Shown here one piece after another: positions 35,464 through 43,982 of a stretch of DNA of 55,673 nt. A program made the translations under genes and the position numbers. The stretch is from Muribaculaceae bacterium. GTDB taxonomy: Bacteria > Bacteroidota > Bacteroidia > Bacteroidales > Muribaculaceae. Within the stretch, counting starts at the first letter, position 1; each line of letters begins with the position of its first letter. The stretch lies in contig JAFLTY010000013.1 in the NCBI GenBank assembly GCA_022509065.1, forward strand, positions 1-55,673. Direction: 5' to 3'. The notes beneath the pieces were generated by a model. That model was not told the origin of the DNA, did no database searches, and saw only the letters and a program-made list of their open reading frames with translations.

Positions 35464-37089
35464 ATGTATACGCCAAAATTTAAAAACACCGAAGCCACCC
35501 AATATACCCTTGATGAATACACTACCGGCTTCGCACAGTGCGTTGACAACAACTGGAACTACGCAATCTATGCCCAGAACCCCAACGTAAGCATTTACCA
35601 GAACGAATACAACGCCGGCTATGTCCAGGGTAAGGTTCAGACAGGGGATGTTATCCGCGCCACACGTAACAACTCTTGGAGTAACTTCCTTATTGGCTCG
35701 ACACCTCAGGACGCCTTGTCTATCGAAGTCAAGCCGGAATATCTCCAAGCCTGCGGAGCAGCCGTCATCCAGAACTACAACTACACATATAACTATGTGG
35801 CAGGTCGCACCGACGATACGAAAGTGCAGATGATTATCCGTCTGATGTTCCGTCAACTTGGCATCTATGACGGAGCAGCCGGTAACGAGGCCAAAAAGAA
35901 CGTTACTATCAACGACCTCGATCTTAACGCTTATCCCGAAAATCAAAGGGTACTTGCCTATGGCGATGCCCCCTTGACATTGCTCGATGTAATATTCATC
36001 AACTCGCAGTATGATTTGTTTGACTGCGTAGGCGACCAAATCGGTCTCGTGATGGGTTATGGAACTGCTCACAAAATAACGTCTAAAGACAAACCCGACC
36101 ACTGTACCGCATTTACAAAGATAATGCCTGACGGAAACGTCTTCTGGACACACAACTCGTGGTGTTGCTTCTGGGCTCAGTCTTGCGCCGTTACCTATTG
36201 CATCGGTGATGATTTTGTTACCCAAAACGCCAATTGCCAGGGTCAGTTCGGCTCGAATACCGACTTTGGATTCAATGGCAACGGTATCGGTTTCAACGAA
36301 ACCACGCACGTTGACCTTTACGACAAGACAAAAATCGATGGTATCTGGCTGACATATCGCTCGGCAGCTGCCGAACAATTCGCACACACTATAGATGAGT
36401 TCTACGAAATCATCAGCATGGACAATACAGGCTCTTACCTGAACGGTTATCATCTTGTTGACGCCAATACCGGTGAGATAGGTCTTGTAGAGATGAGTTA
36501 CAACCGTTTCGTGCTCTTCAAGTCAGACAGCAAGACTCTCACCCTCAAAGATTCCACAGGTTATGAACCCACACGTTTGGACTATGACCACCACTTGATT
36601 TCGCCTACACACATTTTCGGTGTTAACCAGCCTATATATTGGTGGGTAGGTTACGAACTCGAAAGCATGAACCTTCGACCGATGCGTCGTAACCAGCTTT
36701 GGGAACGTATTGACACAGTCACCGATATCGAATCGGCAAAAGATCTTATCACTTACACCGAAGACCGCGAACCTCTGTCAATCTACGGTCGCTGGGATCT
36801 TAACTACGGTACAACCGAAATGCCGCGTTGCCGTCCCGATGGGTCAATCGACGCAAAGGCTTTCTCACGCGACCTTATTAAAGAGGTATTGTCTAATCTG
36901 AGCCGTAAACCTTCGATCAACGGCGAAAAGACAAGTTTCTGGATGAAATTCGGTACGGCACATATCCGTCAGACACCGTTCATTTGGAGTCAGTCGCGTT
37001 TCGCCGATATGAAACAGGACGAAAGCGTTGATTTTGTACCGGATGCACTGGACGGACGCTGGAACCGCGTAAAAATGTTCATGGAATAA
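35464..37089 (+). CDS. Phospholipase B-like Ntn hydrolase, paralogue 2
   Basis: 541 residues and clearly homologous to the preceding gene: near-identical N-terminus (QCVDNNWNYA, SIYQNEYNAGYVQGKVQT), the nearly invariant FGSNTDFGFN(H/N)GIGFNETT block, and the same ending GRWNRVKMFM. The predicted nucleophile is Cys214 in DHCTAFTKI, followed by FWTHNSWCC. The region between 80 and 210 differs most, consistent with a shifted substrate pocket or a heteromeric pairing. It also lacks a signal peptide. It is the last gene of the cluster, before a terminator pair at 37116-37188. The substrate cannot be deduced; having two copies in one operon suggests two related substrates or a two-subunit enzyme. 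Confidence 0.82.
   Translation: MYTPKFKNTEATQYTLDEYTTGFAQCVDNNWNYAIYAQNPNVSIYQNEYNAGYVQGKVQTGDVIRATRNNSWSNFLIGSTPQDALSIEVKPEYLQACGAAVIQNYNYTYNYVAGRTDDTKVQMIIRLMFRQLGIYDGAAGNEAKKNVTINDLDLNAYPENQRVLAYGDAPLTLLDVIFINSQYDLFDCVGDQIGLVMGYGTAHKITSKDKPDHCTAFTKIMPDGNVFWTHNSWCCFWAQSCAVTYCIGDDFVTQNANCQGQFGSNTDFGFNGNGIGFNETTHVDLYDKTKIDGIWLTYRSAAAEQFAHTIDEFYEIISMDNTGSYLNGYHLVDANTGEIGLVEMSYNRFVLFKSDSKTLTLKDSTGYEPTRLDYDHHLISPTHIFGVNQPIYWWVGYELESMNLRPMRRNQLWERIDTVTDIESAKDLITYTEDREPLSIYGRWDLNYGTTEMPRCRPDGSIDAKAFSRDLIKEVLSNLSRKPSINGEKTSFWMKFGTAHIRQTPFIWSQSRFADMKQDESVDFVPDALDGRWNRVKMFME
35526..35660 (+). repeat. DNA block duplicated at the N-terminus of the paralogues (copy 2)
   Basis: Second copy of the block at 33801-33935. 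The rest of the two genes is alignable mainly at the protein level. Confidence 0.75.
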
Positions 37090-37115
37090 GCTTTGTTGTT
37101 ATAAAATAGATTTAT

Positions 37116-37188
37116 GAGGGGTGGCTCATTTTTGCGAGTCACCCCTCGTGACATAAAAAGAGACGCACCGTCCGATGCGCCTCTTTTT
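37116..37188. terminator. Double terminator between the PLB-like cluster and the amidase gene
   Basis: Two hairpins in tandem. GAGGGGTGGCTC/GAGTCACCCCTC (37116-37147) has 12 pairs. AAAAAGAG...CTCTTTTT with inner CGCA/TGCG (37155-37188) has A and T tracts for both directions. They insulate the converging plus and minus transcripts. Confidence 0.9.
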
Positions 37189-37256
37189 GTAGTATGATTA
37201 GGCTTAGGGTTCTCGTTTGTGTTTTAAGCTCGAACCCGGAACCTGTTTGTCAGAAC

Positions 37257-40200
37257 TTATTTAACGACAACTTTGGTAGCTTTGCCGTTAACAACTTTCA
37301 CGTAAACGCCGGGAACCATGTTTTCGCCCGAAACCAGTACACCGTTGAGGTTGTAGAATACGGGAGTACCTTCTGTAACATCGGTTACGATGCCGTTAAC
37401 GCCGGTTTCAGAAGTGTTGACAGAACCGGTGAACGAAACGACGTGACCTGCGTCGCGGAGGCCGTATACATGGTAACCACCGTTAGAGCGGCTGTAGATG
37501 TGGAGGTTGCCGGCTGCGTCGAAACGAGCGTGTGCCCAGCTTTCGGTAGCTGTCGGGATGGAGTAAGCCAAAGTAGCTTTGGGAGTGTTGCCGTCCCATT
37601 CTACATCCAAAACGGCGATGCTGCCTGCAAGGGGACAAGCAAGGGTCTTACCGTCGGTCGTGATGGCTATAGCACCAACGTTATTGTCGATACCGTCAAC
37701 GTTAGAGCTTTTCATTACCGGTGTAACATTGCCTTCCGCATCCATTTCGAAGTATGTGAACGAAGGATTGGCATCAATGTTGTTGCCGGCTCCACGAACC
37801 TGTGCTGCCCAGAAACCCTCGCCATAGCCGAGCAGGTCGACGTTGGTGTTAGCAAGCAAGCTTGCGTAGCCTAGTTCTACGGGAGCTTCGGTAATCAGTT
37901 CTTCGTTGCCAAGGTCATAGCGTACGATAGTATTTGTTGTGCCTGCGTGGTCTTCCGAGAATGTGAAGACTTTCTGGTTTTCACCTTCGCCAACTACGCA
38001 AACGCCCGATACGCCACCGCCTACATTTACACCATTGTACATGTAAGCGCCACTCGCTGTGATTTCACCTGCATAGAGGCTATAGGGCTCTTCTTTCTGC
38101 AACGGGTCAACTACTACGAGACCGCAAGCGGCGTCACCCCAAGCAGCAGCGATAACCTTACCGTTACGTTCGTGACCGCGGAACGGGTTGGACTGGTTGG
38201 TTGTGTTAACCTGCCAGAGTTCGTGCTGTTTCCATACTTTGTCACCAACTTTTACACCTGCGGGGTTGTAGATGTCAACACCATTGTTGAAACTGTTGAG
38301 AACTACTGTGAAGCCGTAAGATGCCTGTTTGGGATCGGTGATGGTTACAACACCGCCACGACCTGTAAGACCGTTGTTTTCGCTAAAGATTTCACCTGCC
38401 GCGGGACTTCCCTTGGTTGTGAAGTTGATAGCGAAGTCGTATGTTGCATCGGCTTCGATGTCGGTAGCGGGAACAGTGAATGTGTGTTCGCCGGTGGTTG
38501 CTTCGAGAGCGTAGGTAAGAGCTTCGCCTTCGGCGGGAGTGAGAACCAGTTCTGCTTCCTGACCGTCAGCTGTAACTTCGTAGTTGAATACCAAGTCGCC
38601 GCCTTCGCTGAGGCGTGTTTCAACGTTGTAAACCATACCGGCTTTGTAAACGGGCTGTGCTACGTTGTGTGTGGTGAACTTGGTGAGTTTGTTGTCACAA
38701 AGAACGTATAGGTTAAGCCAAGCATCGGTGTAAACTTCGTTTACTTTGTCATAGCTTGTGCCTGTTTCACCGGCAGTGGCGATGCTTGCAAACTCAGTAC
38801 CTTCGATAGAAGTGTTGCTTGTCGAAACCACTTTGGCTTTGTTAATATTTTCGCTAAGGTCAATAAGTTTCACGCCTGTCAGCTGACCTTCTTCAACATC
38901 GGGAACAACGAGATAGCTTGCTCCGGCAAACTTAAAGGCTGAAACTGCGCCGGGTGTCAAAGCCATAACTTCGTTACCGAGGCAGTTGGGAGCCAGACCG
39001 TCGCTTACAGCCATGGGGAATTCTGCCTGATAGTCGGGACCAACGAACATGACATTGTTTGTATTGAAGGGCGAAACGACCATACGGTAACCTTCGCCAA
39101 AACCGGGATTAGTACCACCGGCAATTTCGCAGATATTATTGGGCGTTGTATAGTCGCCTGCACTTGCCTGTACACCGTTTGCAACTACGATAGAGGTAGT
39201 ACGGAGAGTGTAGTAGGGAGCTGTGATGGTGGGTTGCGAAACAAGGAGCAGACCATCTACAGAAGTACCGGTATATGCGAATGTACCACCTACATACGAA
39301 CGATACCAACGACCTGTTCCATTGTGGCTCAACCATTGTTCGGGTTTTCCTGTGGGAAGACCGTTTTCATCGTTGCCCCATTTGTAAACATAGAGGGTTC
39401 CGCGAGGTTCTTTTGTTCCGTCAGGAAGATCCTCAAGATAGCTATTGTCGTACTGGTTCTTGGTTTGACATGTAGCGAGCAGATAACCGTCGTCGGTAAC
39501 CTGGATATCGGCTACGTCCTGAATTGTACCGTATGTGCCTTCGGTCGATACTTCGGCAACAACAGCCTTGTTAGCAAGGTCGTAAACCAATACTGTGGGT
39601 ACGGGTTTGTGTTCGGGAACCTGAGCCAGTTCGGGCAGACGGTCGATAGCGAGAATGTACATGAGACCCTTGCGGATAACGGTACGGCGAACAATCTTGC
39701 CTTCGAGAGCCGGAATTTCAACTTCGTAATCGGTTGCGAAAGTATATTCGCTGGCGGGAGCCATACCGGAGATTGTGGCGGCGGGGTCAGGATAGGTTTC
39801 GAAAATTTCTTTCGGAGGTTCGTAACCTACTGCTTCGAGAGCGAATTTGGGATATGTGTCAGCAGCAGCTTTTACAGTCACTGTCTGAATATTGTCCAGC
39901 TCCTTATAGTCGGGATGTGTAACAACGATGGTGTATTCGCCGGGTTCAACGCCGTCAAATACGAAAGCGCCGTTATAGTTTTCGTCGGTTGTATAGGTGG
40001 CGACAACGTCGTTACCTTTCTTCAGAGTGACTGTGGCACCGTTGATGGGCTTGTAGATGTCGTCCGAAGTGGGAGCGGGTTTGTACCATTGGTCTGTGAA
40101 TTTTTCGTGCAGGTCGCGAACGATACCGTAGATTGTACCGGTGCTTTCCTTGGTAAGACCGAAATAGTCGGCGATACCGCGGGCGTAAGCGTTACCTTCA

Positions 40201-41066
40201 ACACGGCATACGTCCCAGTTCATTGCACGGTGACGTGCGGGCTGATATGTGTGGAAGTAACCTTCTACGAGGAAACCGGGGGCAGTGTGTTTAAGTACGC
40301 CAAGGTAACCTTTGCAGGGTGTGCCATCGCTACGTGTGCTGGTTGAACTGTCATTGTAGAAGTTGATGTCACCACGAAGGTTCTTTGAGGTCTTATAGCT
40401 TGACCAATATGCATGGGGGTTAGCTATACCATAGCCCCAGCAAGCATCGGCCATTGCACGGCTTAAGGTCTGATGGTCGAGAGTCACGCCGGTTTCTTCC
40501 TTAGGAGTATCGTAACCGCGATAGAGATAAAGGGGATAGTTCACACCGTCGCCATCTTGATTAGCATTCGAGTGGATGGAGATGAACATATCGAAGTTGT
40601 TGGCCTGAACCTCTTCACAAATTTCGGAAAGGTTGCGGTTGAAGGCGTAAATATCTTCGGGAGTAGAGCTGCCGAGCTGGTTTTCGGTACCGTTGTCATC
40701 GTGATACGGGCCGTTCTTAACGCGCGACATAACGATGTTCTGCTCGAGGTCGCGGGCTGCGCCAACGTTTGCGGGATCGGGATTGTCCTGATTTTTAGTG
40801 CGGTCGAAAGGCACACCGTACTGGATAAGGCGTTCGAGAACGGCGAAACCTTTTTCGAGGTCGGTGTTCGATTCGAAGAACGAACAAGTATCGGTGTTTG
40901 TACGGCTATACGGGCCGGGGTGGTTAACAAGGTTACAGGGACGGTCGTTGGGAGTCCAGCCACCGTGTCCGGGATTGATGTAAATACGCAGTTCGTCAGC
41001 GGTCTTTGCGTTGACGGTCATTGCTGCAGCGACCGCCATAGCTGATAGAAGTATTATCTTTTTCAT
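37257..41066 (-). CDS. Giant secreted N-acetylmuramoyl-L-alanine amidase with propeller-like regions
   Basis: 1269 residues. Signal peptide about 1-20. Amidase_3 domain about 25-315: zinc-binding His34 in NPGHGG, a Glu in the following ESNTDLEKG stretch and His in ISIHSNANQ, then FLVEGYFH; the reaction is cleavage of the muramoyl-alanine bond of peptidoglycan. A CarboxypepD_reg-like beta domain follows (about 318-415; GTIYGIVRD to GEYTIVVTHPDY). Two long WD/propeller-like regions (about 430-800 and 930-1180) flank an Ig-like segment. The end carries VFYNLNGVLV and VPGVYVKVVNG, the shared C-terminal sorting-like motif. Single-domain amidases are usually 200-450 residues, so the size is unusual. 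It follows the small propeller gene by 19 bp. Cell-surface remodelling or attack on other cells is possible. Confidence 0.88.
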   Translation of the reverse strand: MKKIILLSAMAVAAAMTVNAKTADELRIYINPGHGGWTPNDRPCNLVNHPGPYSRTNTDTCSFFESNTDLEKGFAVLERLIQYGVPFDRTKNQDNPDPANVGAARDLEQNIVMSRVKNGPYHDDNGTENQLGSSTPEDIYAFNRNLSEICEEVQANNFDMFISIHSNANQDGDGVNYPLYLYRGYDTPKEETGVTLDHQTLSRAMADACWGYGIANPHAYWSSYKTSKNLRGDINFYNDSSTSTRSDGTPCKGYLGVLKHTAPGFLVEGYFHTYQPARHRAMNWDVCRVEGNAYARGIADYFGLTKESTGTIYGIVRDLHEKFTDQWYKPAPTSDDIYKPINGATVTLKKGNDVVATYTTDENYNGAFVFDGVEPGEYTIVVTHPDYKELDNIQTVTVKAAADTYPKFALEAVGYEPPKEIFETYPDPAATISGMAPASEYTFATDYEVEIPALEGKIVRRTVIRKGLMYILAIDRLPELAQVPEHKPVPTVLVYDLANKAVVAEVSTEGTYGTIQDVADIQVTDDGYLLATCQTKNQYDNSYLEDLPDGTKEPRGTLYVYKWGNDENGLPTGKPEQWLSHNGTGRWYRSYVGGTFAYTGTSVDGLLLVSQPTITAPYYTLRTTSIVVANGVQASAGDYTTPNNICEIAGGTNPGFGEGYRMVVSPFNTNNVMFVGPDYQAEFPMAVSDGLAPNCLGNEVMALTPGAVSAFKFAGASYLVVPDVEEGQLTGVKLIDLSENINKAKVVSTSNTSIEGTEFASIATAGETGTSYDKVNEVYTDAWLNLYVLCDNKLTKFTTHNVAQPVYKAGMVYNVETRLSEGGDLVFNYEVTADGQEAELVLTPAEGEALTYALEATTGEHTFTVPATDIEADATYDFAINFTTKGSPAAGEIFSENNGLTGRGGVVTITDPKQASYGFTVVLNSFNNGVDIYNPAGVKVGDKVWKQHELWQVNTTNQSNPFRGHERNGKVIAAAWGDAACGLVVVDPLQKEEPYSLYAGEITASGAYMYNGVNVGGGVSGVCVVGEGENQKVFTFSEDHAGTTNTIVRYDLGNEELITEAPVELGYASLLANTNVDLLGYGEGFWAAQVRGAGNNIDANPSFTYFEMDAEGNVTPVMKSSNVDGIDNNVGAIAITTDGKTLACPLAGSIAVLDVEWDGNTPKATLAYSIPTATESWAHARFDAAGNLHIYSRSNGGYHVYGLRDAGHVVSFTGSVNTSETGVNGIVTDVTEGTPVFYNLNGVLVSGENMVPGVYVKVVNGKATKVVVK

Positions 41067-41085
41067 AACAGTTTACGGTCTAATA

Positions 41086-41973
41086 TTATTTGTTAATATC
41101 CATGAAATAAAGGCTGCCGGCTTCGTCAACGAAAGCGATGCGGCTTGCTGTTGCGCTGGGATAAACGGCAATCATATTGTCTGAAGTGAGCACCTGGTTT
41201 TCGCCGTTAACAAGGCTATGAGCCACGATGCGACCTTCGGTTACATATTCGCCGTTGTCTTTTGTCTGCATGCCTACGAGAGCGTCGTTGCCTGCCCATA
41301 CAGCTGCCTGAAGATTGCCGACGGGTTGAACGTTGCTGCCGTCAAGGTTGCTTACGAAACAACCTTTGCCAACATACCAGTAAACGACCTTTGTTCCGTC
41401 GGGGCTGAGGCTGGGCCACAGATAGCTGCCTTTACCCTGGGGGTCGATAGCTTTGCCGTTGACCATAAGATGTCCCATGTTAATAGCTATAACGGGACGC
41501 TCTTCCTGTGCTACAGCTTGTTTGTTGATGGTCTTTTTAGCAATTTTGCCGTTATTGAGGGCTTTTACTCCCTGGTTGGTCACGGCTGTTCCGGATGCCA
41601 GGTTGCGGCTTGCCTTAACGACAACTTCGCTTTTCTTTGTGTCGACATTCACTGCCTCGAGTGCTGTGTAGCGCAGATGATCTTTGCCGTAGCTGGGGCG
41701 AGTGTAAGCGACTGTCTTGCCGTCGGCGCTGATGGTGATGTTGTAAAGGTCGTGACCTTTTACAAGCTGTTCAACCTTGCCTGTCGTCAAGTCGATTTTT
41801 TGCAGTCCGCTCGTTCCCTGAGCAACTACAAAACTTCCGTCGGCCGAAATAACCGGTTTGTCAATGCTACCGTTGCCATGGTTTACCTGGTGGATGTCAC
41901 CTACAGTAAACACCTTGGCATTGAGTGATAACACTGCCAATACCGCCACAGCCGAAATGAAAAACTTTTTCAT
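41086..41973 (-). CDS. Secreted TolB-like beta-propeller (PD40 repeats) protein
   Basis: 295 residues. Signal peptide about 1-20 (LSLNA). The rest has WD40-like/PD40 repeat strands of the type ISADGxFVV, ISADGKTVAYTRP, LSPDGTKVVYW and SRIAFVDEAGSLYFMD, as in the TolB C-terminal propeller, but no TolB N-terminal domain. It is located 19 bp upstream of the amidase gene in the same orientation, so the two are almost certainly cotranscribed; this protein may bind or regulate the amidase or its propeller regions (inference). No enzymatic residues seen. Confidence 0.8.
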   Translation of the reverse strand: MKKFFISAVAVLAVLSLNAKVFTVGDIHQVNHGNGSIDKPVISADGSFVVAQGTSGLQKIDLTTGKVEQLVKGHDLYNITISADGKTVAYTRPSYGKDHLRYTALEAVNVDTKKSEVVVKASRNLASGTAVTNQGVKALNNGKIAKKTINKQAVAQEERPVIAINMGHLMVNGKAIDPQGKGSYLWPSLSPDGTKVVYWYVGKGCFVSNLDGSNVQPVGNLQAAVWAGNDALVGMQTKDNGEYVTEGRIVAHSLVNGENQVLTSDNMIAVYPSATASRIAFVDEAGSLYFMDINK

Positions 41974-42308
41974 ACGTTGATTGGTTTTGAGGTTAATTAG
42001 GTAAAAGATTTAATATTAATGATTTATAAAAGAGTAGACGTCGCGAAATATGCTAACTTAAAGTTGATTTCATGGCGAAATAAGTCTATAAAGTTATCAA
42101 AATTACGATTTTTTCATTTTAAGCACAAAAAAATCTATCTTATTTTGATGAATTTTAACATTTGTAAAGTTTTTATGAAGTCAAAAATTCGTGTTAAATA
42201 CTGTTAATTTAAATAATAGCTGTTTTGTCAAACTTCAATAATCCGTTTTAAAATCTTAATTTTGCAAAAAAATTATTGCAAAAAATTTCAACCAAATTAA
42301 ATTACTTT
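41974..42308. other. Divergent AT-rich intergenic region
   Basis: This 335-bp gap between the propeller-amidase operon and the lipoprotein/DUF5723 pair is very AT-rich. It carries a -7 element for the plus-strand genes at 42257-42264. I see no clear promoter for the minus-strand operon and no gene, RNA or repeat. Confidence 0.5.
42257..42264 (+). promoter_or_regulatory. -7 promoter element of the lipoprotein/DUF5723 pair
   Basis: TAATTTTG matches TAnnTTTG, 45 bp before the ATG at 42309. The -33 box is not evident. Confidence 0.5.
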
Positions 42309-43979
42309 ATGAAATTAAAACTACTTGTCTGTACAACAGCTCTGGGTCTACTGACAGTGTCGTGTTTTGACGACAAATACGACTTGAGCGACATTGACAC
42401 AACTACAAGAATCGCCGTCAATGACCTGGTGATTCCGGTAAATATCGGCGAGGTTCTGCTTTCTGATGTTATCAAATTGGATGATGATTCGGATATCAAA
42501 GTAGGCACGTTTGTTCCGGGTTCGCCTGACGGTGAATGGTATTATATCGACCGTGAAGGAGATTTCAGCTCAGATCCCATATTCATCGCATCGCCCGCTT
42601 TCAAAGCACCCTCATTGTCCTCGAAGTCGGCCACTCTTGTAGCCATCAACGGGACTTTCCCCATTCCTCAGCTGGGCAATGATTTCACGCTGACATGTAA
42701 TACCGTCGACAACTCGTTGGTAGCTTTGGACAAGATGTATCTTTCAGGTTTGGATTTCACCATCACACTGAATACATTAGGTCTGACAGAAGGTGAGTAT
42801 CACAATATGAAAATTCAGCTTCCCAAGGGTCTTGGAGGGAATGCCTCGGTAGGCTCGTATGATTCTGAAAGTGGGATTTGGTCGATCTCTAGTCTTACCA
42901 TAGTCAACGGTGTTGCCACAGCAACGTTATCAACTAATGCCCTCGATTTGACAGTGAACGATTTTACCTACAATAACCCGACACTCAGTTTGTCATCATC
43001 ATTCGGTATTGTCGACGGCTCAATCACAGTGACAAACTCTGCAGGTAATCAAGTCACACTGTCAGTCGATTTCAAACTGAGCGATTTCTCGGTAGTGGCT
43101 TTCGACGGAACCATCAAATATGAGATCAACGGTATGGATGTCGAATCGGTAAGTCTGGCAAGCCTGCCCGATTTTTTGAAAGGTGACGAAACCAACCTTA
43201 CTCTCGCCAACCCGATGATTTGTTTGCAGACAAACAACCCGCTGGCATCTGACAATCTCGAATTTACCGCCGGACTGACACTTACAGCTCAGCGCAATGG
43301 CGAGGACGACGCCTCTTATTCGAGTTCGATGTTCACCGTAGGGTATGGTTCGTCTGACGGGTGGTATAACACCATACTGTCTCCCGAACAGCCAACTTAT
43401 GTCCCTGAAAAATTTGCTAATCATACTTGGTTTGCATACACCAGTTTACGCGATGTTCTGTCTGGAGCCGGTATTCCTAATGCTATAGGCATACACATCG
43501 ATGACCCCAAAATACCTCAGCAGCAGGTCAAAGGTTTTGAACTGGGACGTAATATAGAAGGCGTTGCCGGCAGTTATCAGCTATTCGCACCGCTTGCTCT
43601 CGGTGTTGGGTCGAAGATTGTTTACACCGATACCAAAACAGGATGGAACGAGGACGTTGAGGATCTCACTATCGAAACGTTGACTCTTACGGCACTTGCC
43701 ACCAACAATACTCCGCTGAGCGCACAACTGACAGTTTATCCTCTTGATGTGAACGGCGAACGCATTCAGGGAGTGACAGTAACATCCAACGAGTTGGCTT
43801 CGGGCAAACAGGACAGCGAATTGATTTTCACACTTTCGGGACAAATCAAGAATCTCGACGGCGTCGAATTTGTCGCTACAGTAGTTGCTGCAGACAGCAA
43901 ACCGCTGTCAGCCAAACAGTCAATTTCGCTCAAAAATATTCGAGCAAAGGTTAATGGATATTATACAAAAGAACTCTAA
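42309..43979 (+). CDS. Lipoprotein of unknown function paired with DUF5723 protein
   Basis: 556 residues from the ATG at 42309. A short signal peptide ends at the lipobox LTVSC, followed by FDDKYDLSDID. The body is a series of beta-sandwich-like segments rich in Thr, Ser and Asn; I do not recognise a catalytic motif. It ends 3 bp before the DUF5723 gene. A secreted lipoprotein beside a DUF5723 barrel is an arrangement I associate with Bacteroidales, so the two products probably act together at the outer membrane. Function unknown; structural or assembly role possible. Confidence 0.8.
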   Translation: MKLKLLVCTTALGLLTVSCFDDKYDLSDIDTTTRIAVNDLVIPVNIGEVLLSDVIKLDDDSDIKVGTFVPGSPDGEWYYIDREGDFSSDPIFIASPAFKAPSLSSKSATLVAINGTFPIPQLGNDFTLTCNTVDNSLVALDKMYLSGLDFTITLNTLGLTEGEYHNMKIQLPKGLGGNASVGSYDSESGIWSISSLTIVNGVATATLSTNALDLTVNDFTYNNPTLSLSSSFGIVDGSITVTNSAGNQVTLSVDFKLSDFSVVAFDGTIKYEINGMDVESVSLASLPDFLKGDETNLTLANPMICLQTNNPLASDNLEFTAGLTLTAQRNGEDDASYSSSMFTVGYGSSDGWYNTILSPEQPTYVPEKFANHTWFAYTSLRDVLSGAGIPNAIGIHIDDPKIPQQQVKGFELGRNIEGVAGSYQLFAPLALGVGSKIVYTDTKTGWNEDVEDLTIETLTLTALATNNTPLSAQLTVYPLDVNGERIQGVTVTSNELASGKQDSELIFTLSGQIKNLDGVEFVATVVAADSKPLSAKQSISLKNIRAKVNGYYTKEL

Positions 43980-43982
43980 AAC

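Noticed and set aside
34363-36453. Long minus-strand open frames across the two phospholipase B-like genes
   Set aside because: They are antisense shadows: the plus-strand genes show conserved family motifs in both copies, while the minus-strand translations do not look like proteins of a known kind.
33739-37089. Assignment of the two hydrolases to the penicillin acyltransferase (C45) family
   Set aside because: The nucleophile is not near the N-terminus, and the C-terminal RWDLN, GAIDAK and PFVWS blocks match phospholipase B-like proteins better. Kept only as an alternative in the annotation.
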